NCBI GenBank assembly: GCA_010365115.1
Contig: JAAFGX010000006.1
Coordinates: 16,826 to 80,825 of the forward strand
DNA: 64,000 nucleotides
Direction of reading: 5' to 3'
Source: Paludibacter sp.
GTDB lineage: Bacteria > Bacteroidota > Bacteroidia > Bacteroidales > Paludibacteraceae
Under the pieces are notes generated by a model. That model was not told where the DNA came from, made no database searches, and was given only the letters and a program-made list of their open reading frames with translations. Position numbers and translations under genes: made by a program. Below are positions 9,887 through 17,799 of this stretch, one piece after another. The first letter of the stretch is position 1. Each line of letters begins with the position of its first letter.

Positions 9887-11947
9887 GTGAATGTCCGAAC
9901 ATCAATAATTCTACTTTCCATACTTGGTTTTTCGATGGTTGCGCCTGTATATGCATCTCAACCGGCGATTGCAGATTCGTTGCTTAACGATAGTGCTAAC
10001 ATCAAAATGATTGATTTGGAAGAACTTGTCGTGACCTCTTTTCGATACAACAAAAACGTGAGAAATATTTCCGCGCCATTTCAGATAATCGGAAAAAGTA
10101 AAATTGAGAATAACGATATTGGCGAACTTTCGGCGGTTTTAAATTCCGTTCCCGGTTTGCAAATGCAATCGGGAACTTTTCAAACCACAAAAATCACAAT
10201 TAGGGGAATTGGTTCACGCAGTCCATACAGCACCAACCGAACACGGGCATTTTTGGATGATATTCCATTAACTACGGGTGATGGAAGCACAGTTATTGAT
10301 GATATTGAACTGACTTTTATCGATAAAATCGAGATTACAAAGGGACCACATTCAGCTTGGTATGGTTCGGGGATGGGTGGTTCGTTGCGCTTTGTGAGTT
10401 TAATGGAATCACCCCAACCTTTTGTGGCGGAAGCAACTATCAGTTCAGGTACTTTTGGCTTAGAAAAATACAGTGGAAACGTTCGAATTTCCAAGCCAGC
10501 GGGATATTTGAATGTGGGCTTAGCAAGGATTCAGGGTGATGGTTATCGTCAAAACAGTAATTTCTCGCGGAATTCAGTTTTTATATCGGGTCAAAACAGG
10601 AAGCGCAACAAGTTGAATTATTTGGTTGCGTATAGCGGAGTAAATTCTCAAACACCAAGTTCTATCGATGAGCAGAACTATATAAATACGCCTTCATTGG
10701 CAGCTGCAAATTGGCTAAACGTAAAAGGGCGCAAAGATTACAAACGGTTTTTAGGTGGTGCCAGAGTAGAATCGCCGATTGGTCAACGGTTTAAAAATTT
10801 TGCAACTTTGTCAGGGAGTATTTATGACCAATATGAACTTCGACCGTTCAACATATTGGACGACAAGGCAATGTCATTCAATTTTCAGGAAAATATAATG
10901 TACACTCATCCTTTGTATTCTGTTTCTGGAGGATTTGAATGGTTGCACGAGAACTACTATTGGCGTATTTTAGAAAATAATTCGTTACTTGAAAAACAAA
11001 AATCCAACGAAAATCGCAATCAGTTCAATTCCTTCCTTAGCTTTGAAACGAAACTTCTCTCAACGCTTCTTTTATCGGTATCAGCCAATATTAACTCAAC
11101 CCGTTATGTTGTTTCCGATTTGTTTTCGGCTGATAGTATTGATTATTCTGGCAATTATTTCAACAAATTCATTTTCTCTCCCAAAATAGGATTAAACTAC
11201 CGGCACAATTCGGATGTCAGTTTTTACGCATCTGTTGGCCACGGTTTTTCGAATCCAACGGTGGAAGAGAGTCTCACTTCACAAGGATTTTTGAATACTA
11301 AATTAAGGCCAGAACAGGGTTGGACAATTGATATTGGAGCTAGAGGAGCGGCATTTGCTAATTTACTTTCCTACGAAGTATCGGCATATTATATCTGGTT
11401 GAACGATTTGTTGGTGACCAAACGTATTTCGGAAGAAGTGTTTTATGGCGAAAATGCCGGAATAAGTACGCTCAAAGGTGTTGAATTGCAACTAAAGTAC
11501 AAACCAACTTCGTATTTTCAAACGGTGGTTTCCTTCAATAAATCGGATAATCGGTTCAAAGAGTTTGTAAGTGATAATGTAAATTACAAGAACAATCAAC
11601 TTCCAGGAATTCCTACAATGACTGCGAACATCGACCTACAAACTGTTTTGTTTAAAAAATTGCAATTGAATACAATTTATACCTATAATGGAAGTCGATT
11701 TTTGAACGATGAAAACAGTAAACAAACCAATGCCTGGCAAACCGTAAATTTTCGAGCCGGTTATACATTTCAAATTTTTAATGTATATCAAATTCAGCTC
11801 ATTGCCGCTATAAATAACATTTTCGATGAAAAGTATGCTTCCATGATTCTGATAAATGCTCCGTCTTTCTCAGGAAGACCGCCACGGTATTATTATCCTG
11901 CTTTACCCCGCAATTTTTTATTTACAATTAAAATGAAGTTGAAATAA
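9887..11947 (+). CDS. TonB-dependent outer-membrane receptor
   Basis: A GTG start leads into a signal peptide (about 1-23). The plug domain (about 45-165) is recognisable by ELVVTSFRYNKNVRN, VPGLQMQSG, ITIRGIGSR and IEITKGPHSAWYGSGMGG. A 22-strand barrel follows and ends in the aromatic-rich NFLFTIKMKLK. These receptors import scarce ligands across the outer membrane using TonB/ExbBD energy. It overlaps no other gene but starts 6 nt after the PQQ-dependent dehydrogenase, so the ligand may be PQQ itself or the sugar substrate (inference; the E. coli receptor YncD/PqqU is a precedent for PQQ uptake). No SusD partner is present. Length 686 aa, normal. Confidence 0.9.
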   Translation: MNVRTSIILLSILGFSMVAPVYASQPAIADSLLNDSANIKMIDLEELVVTSFRYNKNVRNISAPFQIIGKSKIENNDIGELSAVLNSVPGLQMQSGTFQTTKITIRGIGSRSPYSTNRTRAFLDDIPLTTGDGSTVIDDIELTFIDKIEITKGPHSAWYGSGMGGSLRFVSLMESPQPFVAEATISSGTFGLEKYSGNVRISKPAGYLNVGLARIQGDGYRQNSNFSRNSVFISGQNRKRNKLNYLVAYSGVNSQTPSSIDEQNYINTPSLAAANWLNVKGRKDYKRFLGGARVESPIGQRFKNFATLSGSIYDQYELRPFNILDDKAMSFNFQENIMYTHPLYSVSGGFEWLHENYYWRILENNSLLEKQKSNENRNQFNSFLSFETKLLSTLLLSVSANINSTRYVVSDLFSADSIDYSGNYFNKFIFSPKIGLNYRHNSDVSFYASVGHGFSNPTVEESLTSQGFLNTKLRPEQGWTIDIGARGAAFANLLSYEVSAYYIWLNDLLVTKRISEEVFYGENAGISTLKGVELQLKYKPTSYFQTVVSFNKSDNRFKEFVSDNVNYKNNQLPGIPTMTANIDLQTVLFKKLQLNTIYTYNGSRFLNDENSKQTNAWQTVNFRAGYTFQIFNVYQIQLIAAINNIFDEKYASMILINAPSFSGRPPRYYYPALPRNFLFTIKMKLK

Positions 11948-11988
11948 GAAGAAAGGAGTTTTGGCTTTTAAAATACGTTGTTCCATAA

Positions 11989-12150
11989 ATTCACTCTGCT
12001 ATACAACAAGAAACTACATTCGATGCTCCTTTAATGCCTCGTTCTTTTAAAGATGAATCAAAACTAGCCAAGTTTCCGAGTTTAAATGTAACCGAAGAAG
12101 GTGTTCGCCCAATCAAATTGGCAAATTCAATAATTAACGGATTCCGATGA
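11989..12150 (+). pseudogene. C-terminal fragment of an unidentified protein-coding gene
   Basis: An open stretch of 53 codons ends in TGA at 12148-12150 and has no start codon. It reads protein-like (KFPSLNVTEEGVRPIKLANS near its end) and lies just upstream of the defence-like operon's 3' end. It may be the remnant of a gene removed when the operon was inserted. The family was not recognised. Confidence 0.3.
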
Positions 12151-12333
12151 TGCATCTTTCCGAAAGGTATTTTGCTTTAAAGATTTATCGCTAATATTAG
12201 TTCTTCACGGGACCAAAGTTTTTGACTTTCTTTCATTTACAAGTATTTATAAGTTAATTTGATTAATATAAAAAAAATTAATCTACTTAAAACAATATAT
12301 ACTTTAAGGTTTAAATATCCACTCTTCGAAGAA

Positions 12334-12939
12334 CTAGAACAATCTAATATCTTTATCTCCATGAACATCAAGTGACTCTCTATTTTGGACAAGAATTCCT
12401 GCAGCTTGAGGATCTGTTTGATATAATTTATCAATATAATCAGAATGTAATTGAATCATTTGGTCAATGCTATCACCAACAGTATTTCCTTCATATAATG
12501 ACATTAGTCCTTTTGTTGCGCATTTACAGAATTCATCCAAGTATTCCATAACTACCCATGCAGAATCCTTATATCCCCAATAAGATCTTACACCATTTTT
12601 ATAAAGTTCTAGACCTAAACTTACTGATGTCTTGCATGAAAAAGTATAAATAAATGCATTCTCAAAAATATCATGATTAATGATTTCTGAAACATAATCT
12701 TCTTTTGTAGAAGAGTTATAGAGACATGTCTCGTCTCCATGTGAGTAAGCTATGAAAATTAAATCACCATTAAATTTTGATACTTCGGTATTTATAAAAC
12801 TGGAAGTCAATTCTTCTGTTTCAATATTTGAGTAATCTATTTTAGCCTTTATAGACATACTTCTAGTTTCATCACCACACATCTGAAAAAATGAACTCAG
12901 ATCATTTCCTTTATTATCAAAAGCTATAATTGTGTGCAT
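12334..12939 (-). CDS. Caspase-fold (CHAT/gingipain-like) putative effector protease
   Basis: This 201-aa protein has the layout of a clan CD peptidase: a hydrophobic strand followed by a His-Gly (DLIFIAYSHGDE, His67), then a second strand followed by Cys (NAFIYTFSCKTS, Cys102). These would be the catalytic dyad of the caspase/CHAT fold. Between Cys102 and the end it has GVRSYWGYKDSAW, which resembles the substrate-pocket segment seen after the Cys in this fold. No signal peptide, so it acts in the cytoplasm. It begins 4 nt after the response regulator stop and is last in a four-gene operon with a cytosine methyltransferase and a two-component pair. The likely role is an effector released by the phosphorelay (inference). 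Its target is unknown. Assignment rests on motif spacing, not on close similarity. Confidence 0.6.
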   Translation of the reverse strand: MHTIIAFDNKGNDLSSFFQMCGDETRSMSIKAKIDYSNIETEELTSSFINTEVSKFNGDLIFIAYSHGDETCLYNSSTKEDYVSEIINHDIFENAFIYTFSCKTSVSLGLELYKNGVRSYWGYKDSAWVVMEYLDEFCKCATKGLMSLYEGNTVGDSIDQMIQLHSDYIDKLYQTDPQAAGILVQNRESLDVHGDKDIRLF

Positions 12940-12943
12940 GAAT

Positions 12944-13564
12944 CTATTCGTTATCGAGTTGCTTTTTTTGTCTTGTCAATAAATCAATTGCTAATAAAAG
13001 GATATTTCTTTCCATTTTTTTTCCAAAGTCACTACTTTGTCTTATTTCTGATAAAACATCATATAAGGTATACGTTTCTCCTGTTGAAGTACTAAGATAT
13101 GGTTTTTTGATTTCGCTGTCAGGCTTATTTAAAATCCATTCTTCCAACATACAATCAACTCTAACATCTAAACTATGTATAGCTTTTTTGACTAATTTTA
13201 CTTTTTCTTCAAGGGAAATCGTCTTATCTGCAAATGCCATCGCATCCTTGTTAATGTAAGTCATTAAATCCTTTTGAGGTATTGACTCAACCATTTTTGC
13301 AGTTACAATAATTATATAGACGAGGGAGGATTTTTCTCTGATTTTAGATAGTATTTCGGTACCATTCATTTCGCCTCTACCTAAATCGTAATCTAGAAGG
13401 ACAATAATTTTACTGTTTAAATTATCTAAAACATAGTGCAAGCCTTCATTTGCTTTTCTTCTTAATATGATATCAGCATCTTTGAAGCTTAGTTTGAGAT
13501 GTACAATAAGTGGAGATGACTCCAAGATATTATCATCAATAATTAGAATCTTTAATTTTCCCAT
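12944..13564 (-). CDS. Response regulator with non-DNA-binding C-terminal domain
   Basis: Residues 1-125 form a receiver domain with the acidic pair Asp10-Asp11, phosphoacceptor Asp58 (VLLDYDLG), Thr88 and Lys106, all in the right positions. The remaining 80 residues are mostly helical (LYDVLSEIRQSS and KMERNILLLAIDLLTRQKK) and show no helix-turn-helix or known output domain. It starts 3 nt after the kinase gene and ends 4 nt before the caspase-like gene. It probably takes phosphate from the upstream kinase and controls the protease-like partner by direct binding and not by transcription (inference). It could instead be a phosphate-accepting brake. Confidence 0.85.
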   Translation of the reverse strand: MGKLKILIIDDNILESSPLIVHLKLSFKDADIILRRKANEGLHYVLDNLNSKIIVLLDYDLGRGEMNGTEILSKIREKSSLVYIIIVTAKMVESIPQKDLMTYINKDAMAFADKTISLEEKVKLVKKAIHSLDVRVDCMLEEWILNKPDSEIKKPYLSTSTGETYTLYDVLSEIRQSSDFGKKMERNILLLAIDLLTRQKKQLDNE

Positions 13565-13567
13565 AAG

Positions 13568-15673
13568 TTATTTTTTAAATGGAAGTGTTATCTTAAATGT
13601 CGCACCAGTTGGAAGAAATTCATTTTCAATAACCTCAACTTTTCCTTTTAATGCTTCAATTCTTGTTTTTACTATGTATAATCCAAGTCCCGATCCTCCT
13701 TGTTCTGCAGTTGAAGTGTGATAAAGTTCAAAAACTTTCTCTTTGTTTTCCTCTTCAATTCCTACACCATTATCAGAAAAGAATAATAAAAATTGATTAT
13801 TTTCTATGTAACCCGAGCATTTGATTATTTTAATCTCATTACCCACAAGTGCCTTCACTGAGTTGTCAATCAAATTTTGAAAAATGTCAGAAAAAAATTG
13901 TTTGTTAGCATTAATAATAAAATTGTCCTTTATTTCAATTATTGATTTTATCTTTTCATTTTCAAAACGAAGATTATAATCATAAAATAATCCTTCAATT
14001 AGTTTTTTTACATCCAAGTCTTCAAAAGGGATATTAGACCCGGCATAACTTAACATATAGCTAATTACTTTATTAAGAGTCATCATGTCTTCGTATATCT
14101 CACGAGAATATAATTTGAAGAACTCTTCTAGGCTTGGATCTGGATAATATATTTTGAAAAATTCTGCTTTGTCTTTTATTCTACCTAGCGAAGTTCTAAC
14201 AGCATGTGACATATTTGCAGCATAGTCTTGCAAAGACATAAGACTCAAATATATGTTTTCTTTTCTGAGAAATTCTTTCTCTGCTTTTTTTTGCTCTGCA
14301 ATTCCTTTACTAACAGTGCTACTTACCTGTTTAGCCTGCTCTTTAAGAGGTTTTAATGGAGCTTCTAAAGCTGGATTTTGTTTGGTAATTTCATCGATTG
14401 CCATTACAAACGAATTGACATCATTCTTTGCCAATTTTAATTCATCTGCAACAGTAGCTTTATTTTTGATCCTTTCGTATTTCTTTAACTCGGTAAAAAC
14501 ATCTAATTGTTCAATAATAAATTCTTTTAGTTGTTTATATTGATTATTTTCTACAAAGTCTTGTCTATTAGTAGCATCAATTATATTAGGATTTCCATCT
14601 TTAGTAATCTCGACAATACCAATTATTTCTCTTGTACTTACTCTGTTAAATATATCTCGCCATAACCTTTTATCTATTCCTAATATATCTCTTTTTTTAT
14701 CTTGATGAGATTCAAATTCAGCAAATGGTGTCGTTATTATACCATCACGATAAATCTTTATTCCATCAATTCGAGTATCATCATTCTTAAATTTTGCTCT
14801 GTAAGCTCTTTTGGCAGCCTCATTAAAGAAATACATCTTCATATTTATACCACCAAAATTTTTTAATGGTATATTTTTAGTTTTCAAGATACCGTTATCT
14901 TTATCAAAATACAATGTTTCTTGTAACATTGAAGGAGCGTTAAATGAAATTGAAACGTTATGAGATGAAAATTGAATAACATCTACAGAAACTAATTTTC
15001 TGGTATATGCATCATACTCATTTGATGAAATATAAATATCGAACGGTGGATTTAATGGATAGAATGGTGAAACAATTTTAGTCAACTCCTTGTATAATCT
15101 TTCAATATCTCTAGTTGTCCAAATTTCTCTAATTTCAGAAATTTCAAGTATTGTTCCATGAAAGTTAACCGACGAATTTTCATATGAATAAGTGTTTTCA
15201 ATGTCTGTAAATAGAGTTAGTTGACCGTTATTGGATTTTGTATTATATAGCTCCCAATTTATTTCTACATTTAAAAGCTGAGAATTACCTTTCTGTTTTG
15301 TTTTAATATTGACTTTATCACCTAGCTTGTCTACAGCGAATCTTCCTATTCCTTTTTCTCCAACATATCGTCTGTTAAATGGAGCTTCTGAATATAAAGT
15401 ATTTCTTTTGCTAGCGGTTCCAATAACCATCCATTTATCTCTAATATCAGAGAAAGCCATACCACATCCATTATCTCTAATAATTATTTTACTTTTAGGA
15501 TTTATTGAACTAATATTCTCGAAGACTATATCTACACTTGTTGAGTTTGCATCATAACAATTTTTTACTAACTCGAAAAGAGCTGTTATTCTGTCAGTAA
15601 TAAGATCTCGTCCTATTAATCTAAATGTACTGACATCGAATCTCCATTTTAATATATTAGATTCTTTATTCAT
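13568..15673 (-). CDS. Histidine kinase with an additional N-terminal Hsp90/MORC-like ATPase domain
   Basis: The 701-aa protein carries two complete GHKL ATPase modules. The first (about 15-200) has FELVKNCYDA (Glu34, Asn38), IIRDNGCGM (Asp67) and VGEKGIGRFA, the pattern of Hsp90, MutL and MORC proteins. A middle transducer-like region and a predicted coiled coil (about 410-485) follow. The C-terminal half is a histidine kinase with phospho-acceptor His490 in NMSHAVRTSLGRI, N-box NLIDNS (about 600), SDNGVGI and GGSGLGLYI. No membrane segment or signal peptide is present, so the sensor is cytoplasmic. The ATG at 15673 overlaps the methyltransferase stop by 8 nt (ATGAATAA), which indicates translational coupling. 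A longer frame runs to a GTG at 15718 but would overlap the methyltransferase by 53 nt. The first ATPase may sense DNA state, as MORC-like proteins do in restriction systems (inference). Confidence 0.88.
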   Translation of the reverse strand: MNKESNILKWRFDVSTFRLIGRDLITDRITALFELVKNCYDANSTSVDIVFENISSINPKSKIIIRDNGCGMAFSDIRDKWMVIGTASKRNTLYSEAPFNRRYVGEKGIGRFAVDKLGDKVNIKTKQKGNSQLLNVEINWELYNTKSNNGQLTLFTDIENTYSYENSSVNFHGTILEISEIREIWTTRDIERLYKELTKIVSPFYPLNPPFDIYISSNEYDAYTRKLVSVDVIQFSSHNVSISFNAPSMLQETLYFDKDNGILKTKNIPLKNFGGINMKMYFFNEAAKRAYRAKFKNDDTRIDGIKIYRDGIITTPFAEFESHQDKKRDILGIDKRLWRDIFNRVSTREIIGIVEITKDGNPNIIDATNRQDFVENNQYKQLKEFIIEQLDVFTELKKYERIKNKATVADELKLAKNDVNSFVMAIDEITKQNPALEAPLKPLKEQAKQVSSTVSKGIAEQKKAEKEFLRKENIYLSLMSLQDYAANMSHAVRTSLGRIKDKAEFFKIYYPDPSLEEFFKLYSREIYEDMMTLNKVISYMLSYAGSNIPFEDLDVKKLIEGLFYDYNLRFENEKIKSIIEIKDNFIINANKQFFSDIFQNLIDNSVKALVGNEIKIIKCSGYIENNQFLLFFSDNGVGIEEENKEKVFELYHTSTAEQGGSGLGLYIVKTRIEALKGKVEVIENEFLPTGATFKITLPFKK

Positions 15674-16742
15674 CCAAGTTTTGTATATGTATTTTAATGC
15701 TTTCGGCAATTGCCTCACCTAAACCAACAGGTACAGCGTTACCTATATGTCTTGCAATTTTTGCAGACGAAAAAGGTACATCTGGATTAATGAATTCATA
15801 GTTTTCAGGAAAAGATTGAAATATTGCAGCCTCTCTTAGTGAAATTGCTCTGTTTTGTTGAGGATGACCAAATCTTCCATTTCCTAATCCAATGCAATAG
15901 GTTGTCATAGTTGGAGAAACATCATCCCATTTCATTCTTCCATAAACACTTCCAAAAGACTTACCACCAATTTTCTTATGACATTCTAATAATAAAGATT
16001 CATCCCAATCCTTCCAACTGCCACCTTCTTTAGTTGCTTTAATCCTTTTCTCATTCAACTCACTTAATTTTCGAGCATAATGCAATCTGTCTATTTTGCT
16101 AATATCACCACCATTTATAGGTTCTAAATGTCCAATTGCTTTTCTAACAGTATTGTAGTTTGAGGTATTATGAGTTGGTTTAATTAGTTCAATTTCACCA
16201 TGTTTTGATGCTAGTAATATTAATCGTTTACGGCGTTGAGGTACGCCATAGTCTTGTGCATTAACTATTTTGTGACTTACTAAATATCCATTTCTCTCTA
16301 AATTTGAAACAAAATCATTAAATACCTGTCCGTTGTTGAATGATTTTAGTAATGGGACATTTTCCATTGAAACAATCTCGGGTTGAGTTTCTTCAATGAG
16401 TCTTCCAAAAGAATATAGTAATTTCCACTTTTCATCTTTAGATTGTTCTTCTTTATTGTTGTTATTCTTATGATTATATATTGAAAATGGTTGGCATGGA
16501 GCGCATCCAACAAGAATCTGCCTTTTCCCTTCTGGAAACAATCCTTTTAATTCTTTCATTTCTAAATTAACAATATCCTTATAAATAAATTTTGAGTTAT
16601 TGTTTTTTTCAAATGAATACTTACATGATTGATCAAAGTCAATACCTGCTGCAACATCAAATCCATTTTTAGTTAAACCATGTGTTAATCCTCCAATTCC
16701 ACAGAATAAATCAACTACAGCAAAATCATTTATTGAAAGCAT
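15666..16742 (-). CDS. C5-cytosine DNA methyltransferase
   Basis: All key motifs of the m5C methyltransferase family are seen in order: motif I DLFCGIGGLT, motif IV GCAPCQPFS with catalytic Cys83, motif VI MENV (Glu127), motif VIII QRRKRLI and motif X near the end (HIGNAVPVGLG). At 358 aa it has a normal-size target-recognition domain between motifs VIII and IX. It transfers a methyl group from S-adenosylmethionine to cytosine in a short recognition sequence, which cannot be predicted here. No restriction endonuclease gene lies nearby. It is the first gene of an operon with a kinase, response regulator and caspase-like protein, so it may mark self DNA for that system (inference). Confidence 0.93.
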   Translation of the reverse strand: MLSINDFAVVDLFCGIGGLTHGLTKNGFDVAAGIDFDQSCKYSFEKNNNSKFIYKDIVNLEMKELKGLFPEGKRQILVGCAPCQPFSIYNHKNNNNKEEQSKDEKWKLLYSFGRLIEETQPEIVSMENVPLLKSFNNGQVFNDFVSNLERNGYLVSHKIVNAQDYGVPQRRKRLILLASKHGEIELIKPTHNTSNYNTVRKAIGHLEPINGGDISKIDRLHYARKLSELNEKRIKATKEGGSWKDWDESLLLECHKKIGGKSFGSVYGRMKWDDVSPTMTTYCIGLGNGRFGHPQQNRAISLREAAIFQSFPENYEFINPDVPFSSAKIARHIGNAVPVGLGEAIAESIKIHIQNLDE

Positions 16743-16769
16743 ATTAACCCAATTTTAATATTATTATTT

Positions 16770-16801
16770 GCAAAAGTACATATCTTATTCGATATATACA
16801 A
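16770..16801 (-). promoter_or_regulatory. Promoter of the methyltransferase-kinase-regulator-caspase operon
   Basis: On the minus strand TTG (16799-16801) stands 20 nt before TACTTTTGC (16770-16778), matching the Bacteroidetes sigma-70 consensus TTTG-N19-TAnnTTTG. The methyltransferase ATG lies 27 nt downstream. No other promoter-like site was seen between the four genes. Confidence 0.7.
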
Positions 16802-17088
16802 GATAATCTATTCAGTGAATACTTCTGAACACTCTAGGTTAATAAACAGCGAACTTATAACACTACTCAATGTTGAACAACGGTTTAATTCTAAGTCCTT
16901 TTTAATCCTTACATCCATGGCTTTTTATTATTTTTCAAAATTGATAAATTTGTTGACTTTAAGTCGTGGGCTTTAAGTAACATTGAAAAGTACATTGAAA
17001 AGTACATTGAGAAATTTTTCTGGCATTACAAAACATTTACGCTCTGGTAATAGTTATTACTCAATAAGAATTTAAAAAACAATTCTCT
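16802..17088. other. Divergent intergenic region
   Basis: Separates the defence-like operon from the small outer-membrane protein gene. It contains a short direct repeat (AAAAGTACATTGA, near 16986 and 16999) and no open frame of note. Confidence 0.4.
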
Positions 17089-17622
17089 ATGAAAAAACGG
17101 ATAACAACTCTTTTCCTAACCATTTTCATTGTTGCTTACAGCTATGGCGAAAACCCTCGCTTGGCTTACCACCTGAGTAATCCGCTGGGCATGTATCAAA
17201 AAACAGGGGTCAAACTGGAATTCAGGCAAAACCAAACGGGACTTCTATTTTTTGTAAATCAATATTACGGGAATTTACCCGATTACCCGGGAACACAATT
17301 GGGTATGGAAGGAAGACTTTATCTGATTCCTGCCCTAAATAAACGTAGTGAGTTTTTCTTTTATGGGAAATTGCTGGGTGGATATCAACAAGAGCGTGAA
17401 GCGTATGGTGATAGTTTCTTTGCGCATGCTTATGTGCCAGGCGGAATGTATTACGGATTAGGTGGTGGTATAGGAAAGCATATCAATTTCAATCATTTTT
17501 TTATCGAATTTAACGGTGGTTTAAAAGGTATTTTGTCAACGGCAAAACAAGAGCTTCCCTTTTATCTTGCTGGTCCTGGCAGTATAATTGACCTGCATTT
17601 TAATCTGGGATTTCAGTTGTAA
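17089..17622 (+). CDS. Small secreted or outer-membrane barrel protein, unknown function
   Basis: The 177-aa product starts with a clear signal peptide (residues 1-20, cleavage near YSYGE). The rest alternates hydrophobic and polar residues with glycine turns (GGMYYGLGGGIGKHI) and ends in Leu after an aromatic-containing strand (DLHFNLGFQL), as small outer-membrane barrels do. No family was recognised. It stands alone between two minus-strand operons. A hairpin follows at 17688. Confidence 0.6.
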   Translation: MKKRITTLFLTIFIVAYSYGENPRLAYHLSNPLGMYQKTGVKLEFRQNQTGLLFFVNQYYGNLPDYPGTQLGMEGRLYLIPALNKRSEFFFYGKLLGGYQQEREAYGDSFFAHAYVPGGMYYGLGGGIGKHINFNHFFIEFNGGLKGILSTAKQELPFYLAGPGSIIDLHFNLGFQL

Positions 17623-17687
17623 TCGGTCAGTTTGCGGGAAAATTTAAATGGTTAATTCCCTTACATTTCCCTTTTCAATGAGTTAAA

Positions 17688-17716
17688 CACCTAACAGATT
17701 TAGAATTTGTTAGGTG
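17688..17716. repeat. Hairpin downstream of the 17.1-kb gene
   Basis: CACCTAACA (17688-17696) pairs with TGTTAGGTG (17708-17716). No T-tract follows, so termination is uncertain. Confidence 0.45.
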
Positions 17717-17799
17717 GATGTACAAAATATTGTTTTAATTAAGTGTTGCCTACAAATCGATTAATGAAAAATGTAAAACCAATCCGTCAGTTTTAGCTA

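Noticed and set aside
12334..16742. Reading the methyltransferase as part of a normal restriction-modification pair
   Set aside because: No endonuclease-like gene occurs within several kilobases on either side; the partners are signalling proteins.
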